The translations under genes were made by a program, and so were the position numbers. Under the pieces are notes generated by a model, which saw only the letters and a list, made by a program, of their open reading frames with translations, had not been told where the DNA came from and did not search any database. Positions 1 through 13,365 of a stretch of 64,000 nucleotides of DNA are shown here, one piece after another (positions within the stretch are counted from its first letter, which is position 1; each line of letters begins with the position of its first letter). Source of the DNA: Morinoia aosen (taxonomy: Eukaryota > Arthropoda > Malacostraca > Amphipoda > Talitridae); NCBI GenBank assembly GCA_030386875.1, contig CM059577.1, positions 23,447,038-23,511,037 on the forward strand, written 5' to 3'.

Positions 1-1645
1 GCAACGGCCTACAATTCCCTCTGCAATACTCACAATATTCACACAAAGGGGTTCAGCGCTTGTGTACCAGTCTTGTCCAACAAACTACTCAGGACCCACC
101 GATCCTTTAGTGCAGGGAAGTATTTCGTATTATTTTACGAATCATTATATCTCTCACAAAAATGAGTGAAGTCTATCCCATACGTGCCGCCCTTTTCATG
201 TTTTTAAGAGCTACATATTTTGAAGATTCCAAATTTATAATTCCAATGCATCACGAGCCTACTTTATGTTTAAATTTAGATGTTACATAGGATACATGGA
301 GCTGTCCGTCACCCGTGGCGTACAAGTTACGTGCTGTCACACCGGCCATTACCGCCGTTGTTGAGTGTCGGTATGAAACTTTTTGCGACGAAGAAATGAT
401 TATTTCATCAGCGTAACTTGTCATTTCTGGTTCCTCAAGGCGATTCAAGTGTCCCACCAAGGGCACGCGTTGTGCAACTTAAGTTATGTTACATCGTACA
501 CGCATCACACGCGTGTAATGCCAGACTAAGTCCCCTTAGAGCGTGTAGTGTGATCTGAAGTTGAAATGGCTTCCTTGTAGATTACATGTCCTGCGCCGCC
601 ATGCATGTTCGCACGGGCGCCACGACACCTCGTGTGATGTAATGACACCCTCGCGCACGCTGGGCATGTTTTCCGTGTACTTCAGTTGTCAGACTTGGCT
701 GTTCTCCGTCGGGATTTTCGCGTGGACGCGCGTGAACGTTGGCCGTCAGAACGCGTCCATAGGGCATCCTGCCCAGTGTGCTGTTGGTAGAACTCCTGGC
801 TGTCGCTACTTACCATACCATTGGCCGGGCTGCCTCTAATTACTTCACTGTTGTACGACTCCTTGCCGTAGCCTGTTACTTTTCACCAGGCTTCTTAGCC
901 GTCATTAGTTACGCTTTGCCTGTGACCTGCTGCGTTTCCACGTGAAAGAGAAAATAAACGCTTTAGCATTAGCCTCGAGTAGAAGAGAGAATTCGCTTCG
1001 AGCTGAAGTGGGAATAGTCGGGTGTGCGGCGCGGTATCATGGCTACGGGCATACTCGAGAGTGGTGCTGTGGAGGTTCTTCTCCAGTCCAGAGGTGGGTG
1101 TGGAATTTCACTTATGTGGATTGAATAACCTAGTGTACCCCTGCGGTCAAAACTGACTCTTCATTTGCAAGTTGGAGCCTGTAGGATTTAAATGGCAACG
1201 CACTATGAAAATATTAAAAAACTGTTTTTAATTATTATATTCTAACTGTGTGTAAATAATTATTGGAATAATCTTAATTGGCCTAAACGTTACTGCCGAA
1301 CTGGATGCGTACCGATTCTTCAGTAAAAAATAAGAACTTGAAATAATTTTATAAGCTTCAAACAATCTAGTAAGTGCAATCATTTGTGTGTTGCGTAATA
1401 AAAACAGATAACGCTCACGTTGGTACAAGCGGTTACGCGGTTCTGTGCAGTACACTGACAGTTTCACGTGCAGTGAAGTAGCATTCTTCCAGTTATGAAG
1501 AATGCTTGCGTGAGCCGCTTCCCATCTGTGTGTGGGTGCATTTCGTCTGATTATCAACTAGCTTTAGTGATGTGCTTCCGTTCAAATTATGTTAAAAACT
1601 TGACGCTTGACCTGAGCGCAAATGTAGGCTAAACCTCGCATAAAT
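1..1645. other. No gene recognised
   Basis: This stretch has only short open frames (up to about 110 codons) without recognisable domains, splice context or codon pattern. 540-840 is GC- and CG-rich compared with its surroundings and could be old gene-flanking sequence, but I see no family match. Confidence 0.5.
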
Positions 1646-2012
1646 ACTCCTCTGGGGGATACAACTATTGTCTCTATGGGAATTAGCTCTACCCGTGGGA
1701 AATGTGTGAGGGCCCGAGCTGAGAGTTAGGTAGGCCTTCTTTTGTTGAAATAGAATAGGTTTTTTGTTTTGTTACGCACCATCTTTTTTCGGTTTACTGC
1801 TGTCCTGTTTTTCCGCACCTACTACTTTCTTCTTCAACTTTTTTCTTGTTTCATGAACTTATTTCTTAACTTAATGTTTCTATGCACCTTGTACACAAAT
1901 TCCGCGTTCCCTCAACTTTATACCATAAATGGTGCCTTCTTCCTTCCTCTCTTAGAACATCTTTGTCGTGGTTAAGGGAGGCTAAAACTTTCTTATAATC
2001 AATCAATCAATC
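1646..2012 (+). repeat. Dispersed ~370-bp repeat family, copy A
   Basis: The copy begins with a CCTCTGGGGGATACAACTAT-type head, then a segment around GTGAGGGCCCGAGCTGAGAG. A long pyrimidine-rich body follows (CTGTCCTGTTTTTC, TTTCTTCTTCAAC, TTTCATGAACTT, TTTCTATGC). It ends in AGGGAGGCTAAAACT and a short AATC microsatellite tail. Similar copies occur at 2975, 19542, 27711, 31334, 32561, 33510 and, inverted, 40736. The 3' microsatellite tail resembles non-LTR retrotransposons or SINEs. I see no tRNA-like A or B box, so the class is open. Confidence 0.85.
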
Positions 2013-2974
2013 CTCACATAAATGAAGGAATCGATCTGGAATTTGACCTTCTGAATTCAGTTCTACGAGACTCGAATTGAATTGCGCAAATCGAATACAT
2101 GCATTCTGGTCAGCTACGAGGGTGAGCGTGCACATATGTATAGCTTTAAGGAATTGTATCCGAGTTATTCTGCAGTAATTCTCTTTATGGAATTCTACCC
2201 TTGAATGTTTTGGAGCATTCTTTTTTTTTTGGAATTTTATCGTTAATATTACAAAGCATTTTTTCTTTCTTGAAACGGTAGTGTTGATATTCTGGATTAT
2301 TCTTCTATTTGGAATTGCATCATTAATATTGTGGATTATTATTATTTTTTTTGAACTTGTGACCTAAATATGCTGAAATAGTGCCTTCAAATATTCAAAA
2401 ATATTCGCCTATACATACCATATAGTATCCTAGATAGTGAAGAATGTTCACTTCTATAGACAATCAGTATCCTAGATACACAGAGATGTTCACCTCGGTG
2501 AAAGTAAATACTGGATACTCAAAAGGTCTTGCCCTAATGATCCGGCAACCTCAATATTTCTAATTGAAACATCTCCTGAAGCAAGAGAAACGGGATTTGA
2601 AGCATGTTTCTCTTTCACTTCACTTACGCAGCAATACAATACAAGTCGAGCGACATCAAGCAGCCGAATGCTCCGAAAGTGACGGCGTCTGAAAATGTGA
2701 CACAGCGCTTTGAATATCTAAATGGAATAAAAACTCCTCTTCCAGAATTCCGTTATAAAGACAATCTTCTGATTCTTTTCACATGCCTGAGGTACGCATT
2801 CGTGCACGCAACGAGTCTTTTCTTGATGTAGAATGTTATCTTGGGCTAACATCCTGCTTTTTCCGGGCCTAGGCCTGAGTGACACGTCAACTTGTTCTAT
2901 TTTCCTGTTTTTGTGTGCGTGTGTGTGTCGTGAGAGGATATGACCATCCTGTGGCCCTGGTTTGTTTACGGAGA
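2013..2974. other. AT-rich spacer with weak degenerate repeats
   Basis: No gene is seen. 2190-2360 shows about three diverged units of roughly 45-55 bp (TTGGAATTTTATCGTTAATATT / TTGAAACGGTAGTGTTGATATT / TTGGAATTGCATCATTAATATT). 2425-2500 has two diverged copies around AGTATCCTAGATA followed by ATGTTCAC. Both look like old, decayed tandem repeats. Confidence 0.5.
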
Positions 2975-3281
2975 CAATGTGAGGGCCTGAGCTAAAGGTA
3001 TAAGGTAGGCTTTCTTTTTGTTAGAATAGAATAGGTTTTTGTTTTGTTACGGACCATCTTTTTTCGGTTCTCTGCTGTCCAGTTTTTCAGCACCTACTTT
3101 CTTCTTCAACTTTGGTTTTGTTTCATAATTTTCTTTCACAACTTACTGTTTCTATGCCCTTTCTGCGTAGATTCCGCGTTTCCTTAACTCCATACTGAAT
3201 AATGCCTTCTTCCTTCCTCTCTTTAGATAGCCTTTGTTGCGGATAGGGAGGCTTAAACTAACTAATAATCTAATCTAATCT
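2975..3281 (+). repeat. Dispersed ~370-bp repeat family, copy B (head missing)
   Basis: The copy starts at GTGAGGGCCTGAGCTAAAGG, so the usual CCCTCAGGGGGATAC head is missing or unrecognisable. It shows the same pyrimidine-rich body and ends in GGGAGGCTTAAACTAAC with a TAATCTAATCTAATCT tail. The 19-bp tandem array starts on the base after this tail. Confidence 0.8.
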
Positions 3282-4439
3282 GATGGAGGCCGTTTGACTT
3301 GGTGGAGGTCGTTTGACTTGGTGGAGGCCGTTTGACTTGGTGGAGGCCGTTTGACTTGGTGGAGGCCGTTTGACTTGGTGGAGGCCGTTTGACTTGGTGG
3401 AGGCCGTTTGACTTAGTGGAGGCCGTTTGGCTTGGTGGAGGCCGTTTGGCTTGGTGGAGGCCGTTTGGCTTGGTGGAGGCCGTTTGACTTGGTGGAGGCC
3501 GTTTGACTTGGTGGAGGCCGTTTGACTTGGTGGAGGCCGTTTGACTTGGTGGAGGCCGTTTGACTTGGTGGAGGCCGTTTGACTTGGTGGAGGCCGTTTG
3601 ACTTGGTGGAGGCCGTTTGACTTGGTGGAGGCCGTTTGACTTGGTGGAGGCCGTTTGACTTGGTGGAGGCCGTTTGACTTGGTGGAGGCCGTTTGACTTG
3701 GTGGAGGCCGTTTGACTTGGTGGAGGCCATTTGACTTGGTGGAGGCCATTTGACTTGGTGGAGGCCATTTGACTTGGTGGAGGCAGTTTGACTTGGTGGA
3801 GGCGGTTTGACTTGATGGAGGCCGTTTGACTTGATGGAGGCCGTTTGGCTTGATGGAGGCCGTTTGGCTTGATGGAGGCCGTTTGACTTGATGGAGGCCG
3901 TTTGACTTGATGTAGGCCGTTTGACTTGATGTAGGCCGTTTGACTTAATGTAGGCCGTTTGACTTGATGTAGGCCGTTTGACTTGATGTAGGCCGTTTGA
4001 CTTGGTGGAGGCCGTTTGACTTGATGGAGGCCGTTTGGCTTGGAGGCCGTTTGACTTGGAGGCCGTTTGACTTGGTGGAGGCCGTTTGACTTGATGTAGG
4101 CCGTTTGACTTGATGTAGGCCGTTTGACTTGATGTAGGCCGTTTGACTTGATGTAGGCCGTTTGACTTGGTGGAGGCCGTTTGACTTGGTGGAGGCCGTT
4201 TGACTTGGTGGAGGCCGTTTGGCGTGGTGGAGGCCGTTTGGCGTGGTGGAGGCCGTTTGGCGTGGGGGAGGCCGTTTGGCGTGGGGGAGGCCGTTTGGCG
4301 TGGCGGAGGCCGTTTGGCGTGGCGGAGGCCGTTTGGCGTGGCGGAGGCCGTTTGGCGTGGCGGAGGCCGTTTGGCGTGGCGGAGGCCGTTTGGCGTGGCG
4401 GAGGCCGTTTGGCGTGGCGGAGGCCGTTTGGCGTGGCTG
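3282..4439 (+). repeat. 19-bp tandem array (minisatellite), ~61 copies
   Basis: The unit is GGAGGCCGTTTGACTTGGT. Copies fall into zones: TGACTTGGTGG (about 3290-3800), TGACTTGATGG or TGACTTGATGTAGG (about 3800-4160), and TGGCGTGGCGG (about 4220-4435). A few short units lie near 4040-4065. Because 19 bp is not a multiple of 3 and the unit has few stops, long frames run through all phases on the - strand. These are repeat artefacts, not genes. The zones suggest local homogenisation by slippage or unequal exchange. Confidence 0.95.
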
Positions 4440-6035
4440 AAGACTTTCTCGAAGTATCGTTGCTTTGGCGGTTTGAAGGTTGGTTCGTACAAATTAACAA
4501 TGTATCGGAATAAAAAAGTCGAATTCCTCTCGCTGTGTGTGCAATACACTTTCTGCAGCGCCTACCTGTCTGTGGTAGAGCAAAAATGCTATGGTAAAAG
4601 TTATCATGTATTAGAAATTTAAAAACGTAGAAAATTCCAAGGAACTTAATCATATTTAATTGGAAAACATTTCGGAGTCCAGCTCTATCATCAGCTCAAA
4701 AATACAAGTCATTATGTCTGCAATAAAAGAAAAAACGAAATGTTTTAGACAGTCATTAAAAGAGATCAAGAAAACAAAAAGAAAAACATGTCACAAAAAA
4801 AATGAAATCGACAAAATTCCTATCTAGTTACTATTTGCTATGGGTATGAACTATCGGTGTTGTTAAGGGCAGGTTTTCGTTTGAAAATATGTAATGACTC
4901 TAAAATCCTACGGTCATACGAAGTTGGAGCAGAATCTACGATTTTGAAGTCTCTGGAGGATATCGGTACGTTACATTTTTCTGCGTGATTGCGTATTGCG
5001 TATTATCATGTATTAATTTAGGAAGCAGAGCGAGACATGCCTACCATCTCGAATGGAGTGTGAGTGTGCGTCTGATGGTATGCAGGTACTCTATGTGTAT
5101 CACCTGCTGTATTTATTGATGCAGCTACTTCAGACGCTTCTTTATTATTTGGTTGCACATGCCAGCATTATTTTTGGGTTAGAGCTGTTATTCTGAGTGA
5201 ACTGTTGAAATGCACGTCTTCTTTTCTGATTTCTTCACTTTTGTGAAGGATACTCTACGAATGAATTTCAATCGGTATGAAAATATGTAAATCATGAATA
5301 GAAATTTGCAATTTTTGTGTAGTGTTCATGTGTCCAGTTTGTGTGCCACTGTGGGGGGCGTGACCAAGCGAGCAGTGAAGTGTTGAATAATTCATAGAAT
5401 TGAAGGAAATGTCGGTTAGGGTTTTCATTCCATTGAACTTCAAACTTGAGACTTCAAAATCAGACCTGTCCAAAAAAGGGCCGATGAGACCCTTCAGTTG
5501 GTGCCGCCTGCTGCACGCACAACTTTTCTCAACTTTTACCTCGCTTATTTCTCTCGCTGGCTGTCGTGTTCACAGGATTAAAGTCTTCAGCTGACGGTCG
5601 CTTGCGTTGTTTTGCAATAAATATCCTCCCTGTTCAAAACCAGGGCTGACCCCCGCATGTTCTGTTGAGATACTGATAGGAGCTGCTTGTATTTTACGGC
5701 TCATGAGACTGACAATTCATCAAAGACTCATCTGCCCGTACGATGTTTTGGTATTGTAGACACTACGGTATAATGTAGCTCAAAATTCTTTATCTTACTT
5801 ACTCTCCGTTATTCCTTGAGCGTTTCTTAAAAACTAGGAGGAGTTCACAAAATTCGTGAATTATGCATCGGTGTACAGTGAATATGAGAGGGCACATTTG
5901 GGGGCGCTTGTAGAAGTACACGTGAAGGCGCATATGAGGGCACATACTCATTACACGTCATTTACATACATCAATTGAGGTTTTCATGCACCTGACCCTC
6001 ATGTGTCGCCCACCGCTAACTTGGGTGCCCTCAGT
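4440..6035. other. No gene recognised
   Basis: The sequence is ordinary AT-rich. Open frames are short (the longest outside the repeat is about 70 codons) and show no domain, and I see no convincing exon pair. Confidence 0.5.
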
Positions 6036-6039
6036 ACCA

Positions 6040-6090
6040 CTCCTCCCTCCCTCCCTCCCTCCCTCCCTCCCTCTCTCCCTCCCTCCCCGC
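6040..6090 (+). repeat. CCCT/CTCC microsatellite
   Basis: A run of CCCT units from about 6041 to 6087 with one or two interruptions. It is a simple-sequence repeat and explains the proline/serine/leucine-rich frames that overlap it. Confidence 0.9.
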
Positions 6091-6540
6091 CTGTCCAAAG
6101 TACAAAAGTTCGCATATCATGGGTCTGTGCAGTACATGTACACGCGGCGCAGACCCACATGGTTCATGCGACACGCACACAATGCACGCGTTGCTCACAC
6201 AACACACATGCTGCATACACGCACAGGATACACGCACACGCTCTGTAGAGTACTGTAAGCGTCCATGTACGCCACAAGAGAGAGTGTGCACATGTGCTGC
6301 ATTGCCGTGCGCACAGTTCCTTGTACGTGTGATGTGTGCGTGTGTCTACATCCCTACATGGCGCGAGCATGTGACGGGCACATGTTGCTTCTCCGCGGCC
6401 CCCTGCCACTCTTCGCTGCCACTCTTCACTGCCACTTTTTGTTGCCACTCTCCCTTGCCACTTTTCGTTGCCGCTCACGCACGCAGACACACACATAAAA
6501 CTCACGCACGCAAACACTCTCAAGCACACAGACACACATC

Positions 6541-6544
<4 letters not shown>

Positions 6545-6581
<37 letters not shown>

Positions 6582-6582
6582 C
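6545..6582 (+). repeat. CA dinucleotide microsatellite
   Basis: About 18 CA units. The surrounding 6150-6540 is also rich in CACA and ACGCA tracts. This produces the cysteine/valine-rich and histidine/threonine-rich shadow frames here. Confidence 0.9.
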
Positions 6583-6599
6583 ACCAATAAAGCCGGGCG

Positions 6600-9255
6600 T
6601 GTGACTGCGGCGAGAGGAGCGAGCGGGGCGCGCAGGCAGCACCCCGCCCTGGCGGTCAACTCTCAGGCCTCTTTTGGCAGTAACTTGTTGCTGTACTGCA
6701 CTCGGGGCTTCAAAAGGACTTCTGTTGGGCGGCAGACCTGCCCTCCCTCACCCGGGCAAGTGTACGCAATTATTCAATGGCATCCACACGCTACAGCGTC
6801 CTTGCATGTCTGGGTCAGTGTTGGATGAGCCAAGCTCAACTTTGGGCCTTTTTCCTATTGAAGTTCGGTTTTAAAATCACTCTGCGTCTGACAGTTGTAC
6901 TTCCGTTCCCAACGGGAAGAAGCTCAGGACCTGCAGTACGGGGTCTCAAATCCACGGTTTTCCACACAAAAGGCAAGCGTCCACAACTTCTGCGCAACTC
7001 AGCAGTCGGACACTGCTGCTTCCGACCAGTCGTGTCTTCGCTCACCACCAATATTTGCCTCGAATTTTGCTTGGAATACCGCATTGATGCGATGCCCTTG
7101 GAGCAGCTTAACTCATTCGGACCCACAGGCAGCTGAAGTTAAAGTTTCCAATTGTAAAAGTAATTAGGAATTACCTTTTTTGATGTCTCACTCTTGGAAA
7201 ATGAATAGCTTAAATTGTTTTGTCGAAATCAGCCTCGCTCTAAACCTAAGTAAATTTTTTATGCGTCCCCGCTAAGTAACGGTCTTCATACGTTTATTTG
7301 ATACTAGACCACCGGTGCCCCGTTGGGTCAGGTTGTTTTTATAAGTATTTAGATCACCGCTGACCCCCTTTGGGGCAGGTCAGCTGTGCAGGGTCAAGCG
7401 AAGCGGAAGAAACTACGTTAAAGGCCATCAAAAAGGAGCTATAATATTGATGAGAAAAAAAACTTACCAACCCTGTAAAGGGCACAAAATTCAATTTCGA
7501 TGGACTGGATTTAGGCGAGAGGGATCGTGAAACCCATGCGTCTTTGGGACGAAACAAAATCTAGAGCCTTCTCAAGCGGTTCTGATCTGCAGTGAGAAAG
7601 CGCGTCCATTTATCGGGAATGTTAGCGAAACAAAACTTTCGATACAGGTCTGATGCCCTCGTGAATTGCTCCTACATTCCGCGAAGTTTACTACCAGACG
7701 GGCCCTTTCGACGTTATGAGTCATTTTTCGAATAAAAACACTTTTTTGACGGATCTCGGACCTTTACTGTGAAATGCTTGAGTTTCCTCTGTCCAAGGGT
7801 AGTCAAATTTTTCACCGGTCATGGAACAGATAGGCTTGTGGTTCCAAAAAGACGGTGCAACGTTACAAAATATTGCGTCGACTTTGGCGGTCCCATCGTA
7901 AGTGATAGGATTTTTAAAACCTCATAGAACGAAATTGCATTCAAAATACTATATATTTTACAGTTTTTCTTATCATTGTCAGCTACTCCTTAATTAACCT
8001 TCAAAATCGCAGCTCCGTTTTCGCGGTTCTATATTAACTCATTTCGGGCAAATATTCTTCACAAAATCGACATTCGTAACAAATTGTATCCACGAAATTG
8101 CGTGCGGAAAGGCTAAAATTTGTCATTTATTTCTACCGAAGCAGAATCGTAAACTTTTCACACCGTTATTACTGAAAGATCAACTGTGACAACCAAGTAA
8201 ACAAACATAATCGGATTTTAATTAGTAGATTGATATAGGTACGTTTATGCGTGCGCGATGTACATCGGGTGCACTCAATGTACACTGCATTCACTGATGT
8301 GTGTAATTTCATACACTACGTGTGAACTCAGTGTATGCTGCGTGCCTCCTCTGTGCATTGTGTACACACAACAGTAACTCGCACGCTTTATATACTTCGG
8401 GGAACTGCATTATAGCAAGATTTTTCCGACTTCATGTTTACTATATTACTTGTCCAATTATGCTTACGTCGGTTAAAGTGCGTACATGAAAAGCGCTGGT
8501 GGTGCTGGGCGGTGTTTGTGCAGGGGGCGTGTATTGATGCACAGTATTGTGGGGGTGTTGTGTGTTTAAACTGCTCCTGTATTACGGTGAGTGTTTCCCT
8601 GGTATGTGTTACTGTGTAGTATTAGAATAGTGTGTGTTGCAGTGTAGTGTTTATTTGGTGTATGTGTGTTACAGTGTGGTGGAGGCAGTCTCGTGCTTGC
8701 TTGTGTGTGAACTTAAAACTCAGCCAAATACATTTTCTCTTCGCTGTTCAGTCACCTGAAGCTACAAAGAACACGTTAATTGTGTTGCGTCGTTGCCTGA
8801 TAATTTCGAGTCAGATTGGCAGCGGCCGCCAGCATCGCACACGCAAGAAAACACAAGTGATGTCGTGTCTAAAGTTTTTGCGGTCCCTCACACAGGTTCT
8901 GCTGGTCGTCGGTCGAGGAAAACGGCGTACAGAATTTATTAGCAACTCGCTTCGGAATTTCCTAATAAGCTTGCAAACTTTTGTTCTCTGTAGAGTTGAG
9001 TTTATAAGTAAGTTGGTGGGGAATTTCCAAATAAGCTTACGAGTTTTTGCAGGCTAGAGAATAGTGAATTTATGGCCTCCAGTTGCCGAGTTCGTGTGCG
9101 TGCTCAGTTCTCATGACTCCTTCTACGGAGAGGGACGAAATTAAAATGTATTCATGGAGATAAGAATTTATTGCCCTGGCTTCAGGGAACTTTTTGTCGT
9201 CGAAAAAGTAACTTTTTATGATGATTGATAAACAGAAAAATATTCTGATTTTGTA
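6600..9255. other. No gene recognised
   Basis: Several frames of 60-140 codons exist, for example at 8632-9057 on the + strand and 6777-7136, but none shows a family motif. 8530-8700 is rich in GTGTGT and GTAGTGTT-like tracts. Noncoding sequence or unrecognised UTR cannot be excluded. Confidence 0.45.
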
Positions 9256-9279
9256 GTTTTTGCAGGTCTTAATCTACCT

Positions 9280-12200
9280 GCACCTGCACCTACTCACCTG
9301 CACCTACTCTTCTACATACACTAACACTTACTCTCCTACGAACACTGACACATACTCTCCTGCACCAACACCTGCCTTCTTACCTACACCAACACCTGCC
9401 CTCTTACCTACACCAACACCTGCCCTCTTACCTACACCAACACCTGCCCTCTTACCTACACCAACACCTGCCCTCTTACCTACACCAACACCTGCCCTCT
9501 TACCTACACCAACACCTGCCCTCTTACCTACACCAACACCTGCCCTCTTACCTACACCAACACCTGCCCTCTTACCTACACCAACACCTGCCCTCTTACC
9601 TACACCAACACCTGCCCTCTTACCTACACCAACACCTGCCCTCTTACCTACACCAACACCTGCCCTCTTACCTACACCAACACCTGCCCTCTTACCTACA
9701 CCAACACCTGCCTTCTTACCCACACCAACACCTGCCTTCTTACCCACACCAACACCTGCCCTCTTACCCACACCAACACCTGCCCTCTCACCTACACCAA
9801 CACCTGCCCTCTTACCTACACCAACACCTGCCCTCTTACCTGCACCAACACCTGCCCTCTTACCTGCACCAACACCGGCCCTCTTACCTGCACCAACACC
9901 TGCCCTCTTACCTGCACCAACACCTGCCCTCTTACCTGCACCCACACCTGCCCTCTTACCTGCACCAACACCTGCCCTCTTACCTGCACCAACACCTGCC
10001 CTCTTACCTGCACCAACACCTGCCCTCTTACCTGCACCAACACCTGCCCTCTTACCTGCACCAACACCTGCCCTCTTACCTGCACCAACACCTGCCCTCT
10101 TACCTGCACCAACACCTGCCCTCTTACCTGCACCAACACCTGCCCTCTTACCTGCACCAACACCTGCCCTCTTACCTGCACCAACACCTGCCCTCTTACC
10201 TGCACCAACACCTGCCCTCTTACCTGCACCAACACCTGCCCTCTTACCTGCACCAACACCTGCCCTCTTACCTGCACCAACACCTGCCCTCTTACCTGCA
10301 CCAACACCTGCCCTCTTACCTGCACCAACACCTGCCCTCTTACCTGCACCAACACCTGCCCTCTTACCTGCCCTCTTACCTGCACCAACACCTGCCCTCT
10401 TACCTGCACCAACACCTGCCCTCTTACCTGCACCAACACCTGCCCTCTTACCTGCACCAACACCTGCCCTCTTACCTGCACCAACACCTGCCCTCTTACC
10501 TGCACCAACACCTGCCCTCTTACCTGCACCAACACCTGCCCTCTTACCTGCACCAACACCTGCCCTCTTACCTGCACCAACACCTGCCCTCTTACCTGCA
10601 CCAACACCTGCCCTCTTACCTGCACCAACACCTGCCCTCTTACCTGCACCAACACCTGCCCTCTTACCTGCACCAACACCTGCCCTCTTACCTGCACCAA
10701 CACCTGCCCTCTTACCTGCACCAACACCTGCCCTCTTACCTGCACCAACACCTGCCCTCTAACCTGCACCAACACCTGCCCTCTAACCTGCACCAACACC
10801 TGCCCTCTAACCTGCACCAACACCTGCCCTCTAACCTGCACCAACACCTGCCCTCTAACCTGCACCAACACCTGCCCTCTAACCTGCACCAATACCTGCC
10901 CTCTAACCTGCACCAACACCTGCCCTCTAACCTGCACCAACACCTGCCCTCTAACCTGCACCAACACCTGCCCTCTAACCTGCACCAACACCTGCCCTCT
11001 AACCTGCACCAACACCTGCCCTCTAACCTGCACCAACACCTGCCCTCTAACCTGCACCAACACCTGCCCTCTAACCTGCACCAACACCTGCCCTCTAACC
11101 TGCACCAACACCTGCCCTCTAACCTGCACCAACACCTGCCCTCTAACCTGCACCAACACCTGCCCTCTAACCTGCACCAACACCTGCCCTCTAACCTGCA
11201 CCAACACCTGCCCTCTAACCTGCACCAACACCTGCCCTCTAACCTGCACCAACACCTGCCCTCTAACCTGCACCAACACCTGCCCTCTCACCTGCACCAA
11301 CACCTGCCCTCTCACCTGCACCAACACCTGCCCTCTTACCTGCACCAACACCTGCCCTCTTACCTGCACCAACACCTGCCCTCTTACCTGCACCAACACC
11401 TGCCCTCTTACCTGCACCAACACCTGCCCTCTTACCTGCACCAACACCTGCCCTCTTACCTGCACCAACACCTGCCCTCTTACCTGCACCAACACCTGCC
11501 CTCTTACCTGCACCAACACCTGCCCTCTTACCTGCACCAACACCTGCCCTCTTACCTGCACCAACACCTGCCCTCTTACCTGCACCAACACCTGCCCTCT
11601 TACCTGCACCAACACCTGCCCTCTTACCTGCACCAACACCTGCCCTCTTACCTGCACCAACACCTGCCCTCTTACCTGCACCAACACCTGCCCTCTTACC
11701 TGCACCAACACCTGCCCTCTTACCTGCACCAACACCTGCCCTCTTACCTGCACCAACACCTGCCCTCTTACCTGCACCAACACCTGCCCTCTTACCTGCA
11801 CCAACACCTGCCCTCTTACCTGCACCAACACCTGCCCTCTTACCTGCACCAACACCTGCCCTCTTACCTGCCCTCTTACCTGCACCAACACCTGCCCTCT
11901 TACCTGCACCAACACCTGCCCTCTTACCTGCACCAACACCTGCCCTCTTACCTGCACCAACACCTGCCCTCTTACCTGCACCAACACCTGCCCTCTTACC
12001 TGCACCAACACCTGCCCTCTTACCTGCACCAACACCTGCCCTCTTACCTGCACCAACACCTGCCCTCTTACCTGCACCAACACCTGCCCTCTTACCTGCA
12101 CCAACACCTGCCCTCTTACCTGCACCAACACCTGCCCTCTTACCTGCACCAACACCTGCCCTCTTACCTGCACCAACACCTGCCCTCTTACCTGCACCAA

Positions 12201-13365
12201 CACCTGCCCTCTTACCTGCACCAACACCTGCCCTCTTACCTGCACCAACACCTGCCCTCTAACCTGCACCAACACCTGCCCTCTAACCTGCACCAACACC
12301 TGCCCTCTAACCTGCACCAACACCTGCCCTCTAACCTGCACCAACACCTGCCCTCTAACCTGCACCAACACCTGCCCTCTAACCTGCACCAATACCTGCC
12401 CTCTAACCTGCACCAACACCTGCCCTCTAACCTGCACCAACACCTGCCCTCTAACCTGCACCAACACCTGCCCTCTAACCTGCACCAACACCTGCCCTCT
12501 AACCTGCACCAACACCTGCCCTCTAACCTGCACCAACACCTGCCCTCTAACCTGCACCAACACCTGCCCTCTAACCTGCACCAACACCTGCCCTCTAACC
12601 TGCACCAACACCTGCCCTCTAACCTGCACCAACACCTGCCCTCTAACCTGCACCAACACCTGCCCTCTAACCTGCACCAACACCTGCCCTCTAACCTGCA
12701 CCAACACCTGCCCTCTAACCTGCACCAACACCTGCCCTCTAACCTGCACCAACACCTGCCCTCTAACCTGCACCAACACCTGCCCTCTCACCTGCACCAA
12801 CACCTGCCCTCTCACCTGCACCAACACCTGCCCTCTTACCTGCACCAACACCTGCCCTCTTACCTGCACCAACACCTGCCCTCTTACCTGCACCAACACC
12901 TGCCCTCTTACCTGCACCAACACCTGCCCTCTTACCTGCACCAACACCTGCCCTCTTACCTGCACCAACACCTGCCCTCTTACCTGCACCAACACCTGCC
13001 CTCTTACCTGCACCAACACCTGCCCTCTAACCTGCACCAACACCTGCCCTCTAACCTGCACCAACACCTGCCCTCTAACCTGCACCAACACCTGCCCTCT
13101 AACCTGCACCAACACCTGCCCTCTTACCTGCACCAACACCTGCCCTCTTACCTGCACCAACACCTGCCCTCTTACCTGCACCAACACCTGCCCTCTTACC
13201 TGCACCAACACCTGCCCTCTTACCTGCACCAACACCTGCCCTCTTACCTGCACCAACACCTGCCCTCTTACCTGCACCAACACCTGCCCTCTTACCTGCA
13301 CCAACACCTGCCCTCTTACCTGCACCAACACCTGCCCTCTTACCTGCACCAACACCTGCTCTCCT
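9280..13365 (+). repeat. 24-bp tandem array, ~168 copies, with 1500-bp higher-order period
   Basis: The unit is CTGCACCAACACCTGCCCTC followed by TTAC, or by TAAC or TCAC in variants. The left edge (9280-9365) holds degenerate units; 9370-9840 has a CTACACC variant, then CTGCACC dominates. Two landmark blocks recur exactly 1500 bp apart: a half-length unit near 10370 and 11870, and a CTCTAACC block with one CAATACC variant at 10751-11280 and 12251-12780. As 24 is a multiple of 3, one frame gives an octapeptide repeat on each strand, including a 1198-codon - strand frame. I read these as artefacts. Confidence 0.96.

Noticed and set aside
561-839. Small cysteine/histidine-containing + strand frame
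   Set aside because: Cysteine spacing does not fit a known zinc-finger pattern, and an opposite-strand frame covers the same bases.
3262-4653. A 463-codon - strand frame (KRPPPSQTAS-type repeat)
   Set aside because: Produced by the 19-bp minisatellite; parallel frames exist in the other phases and on the other strand.
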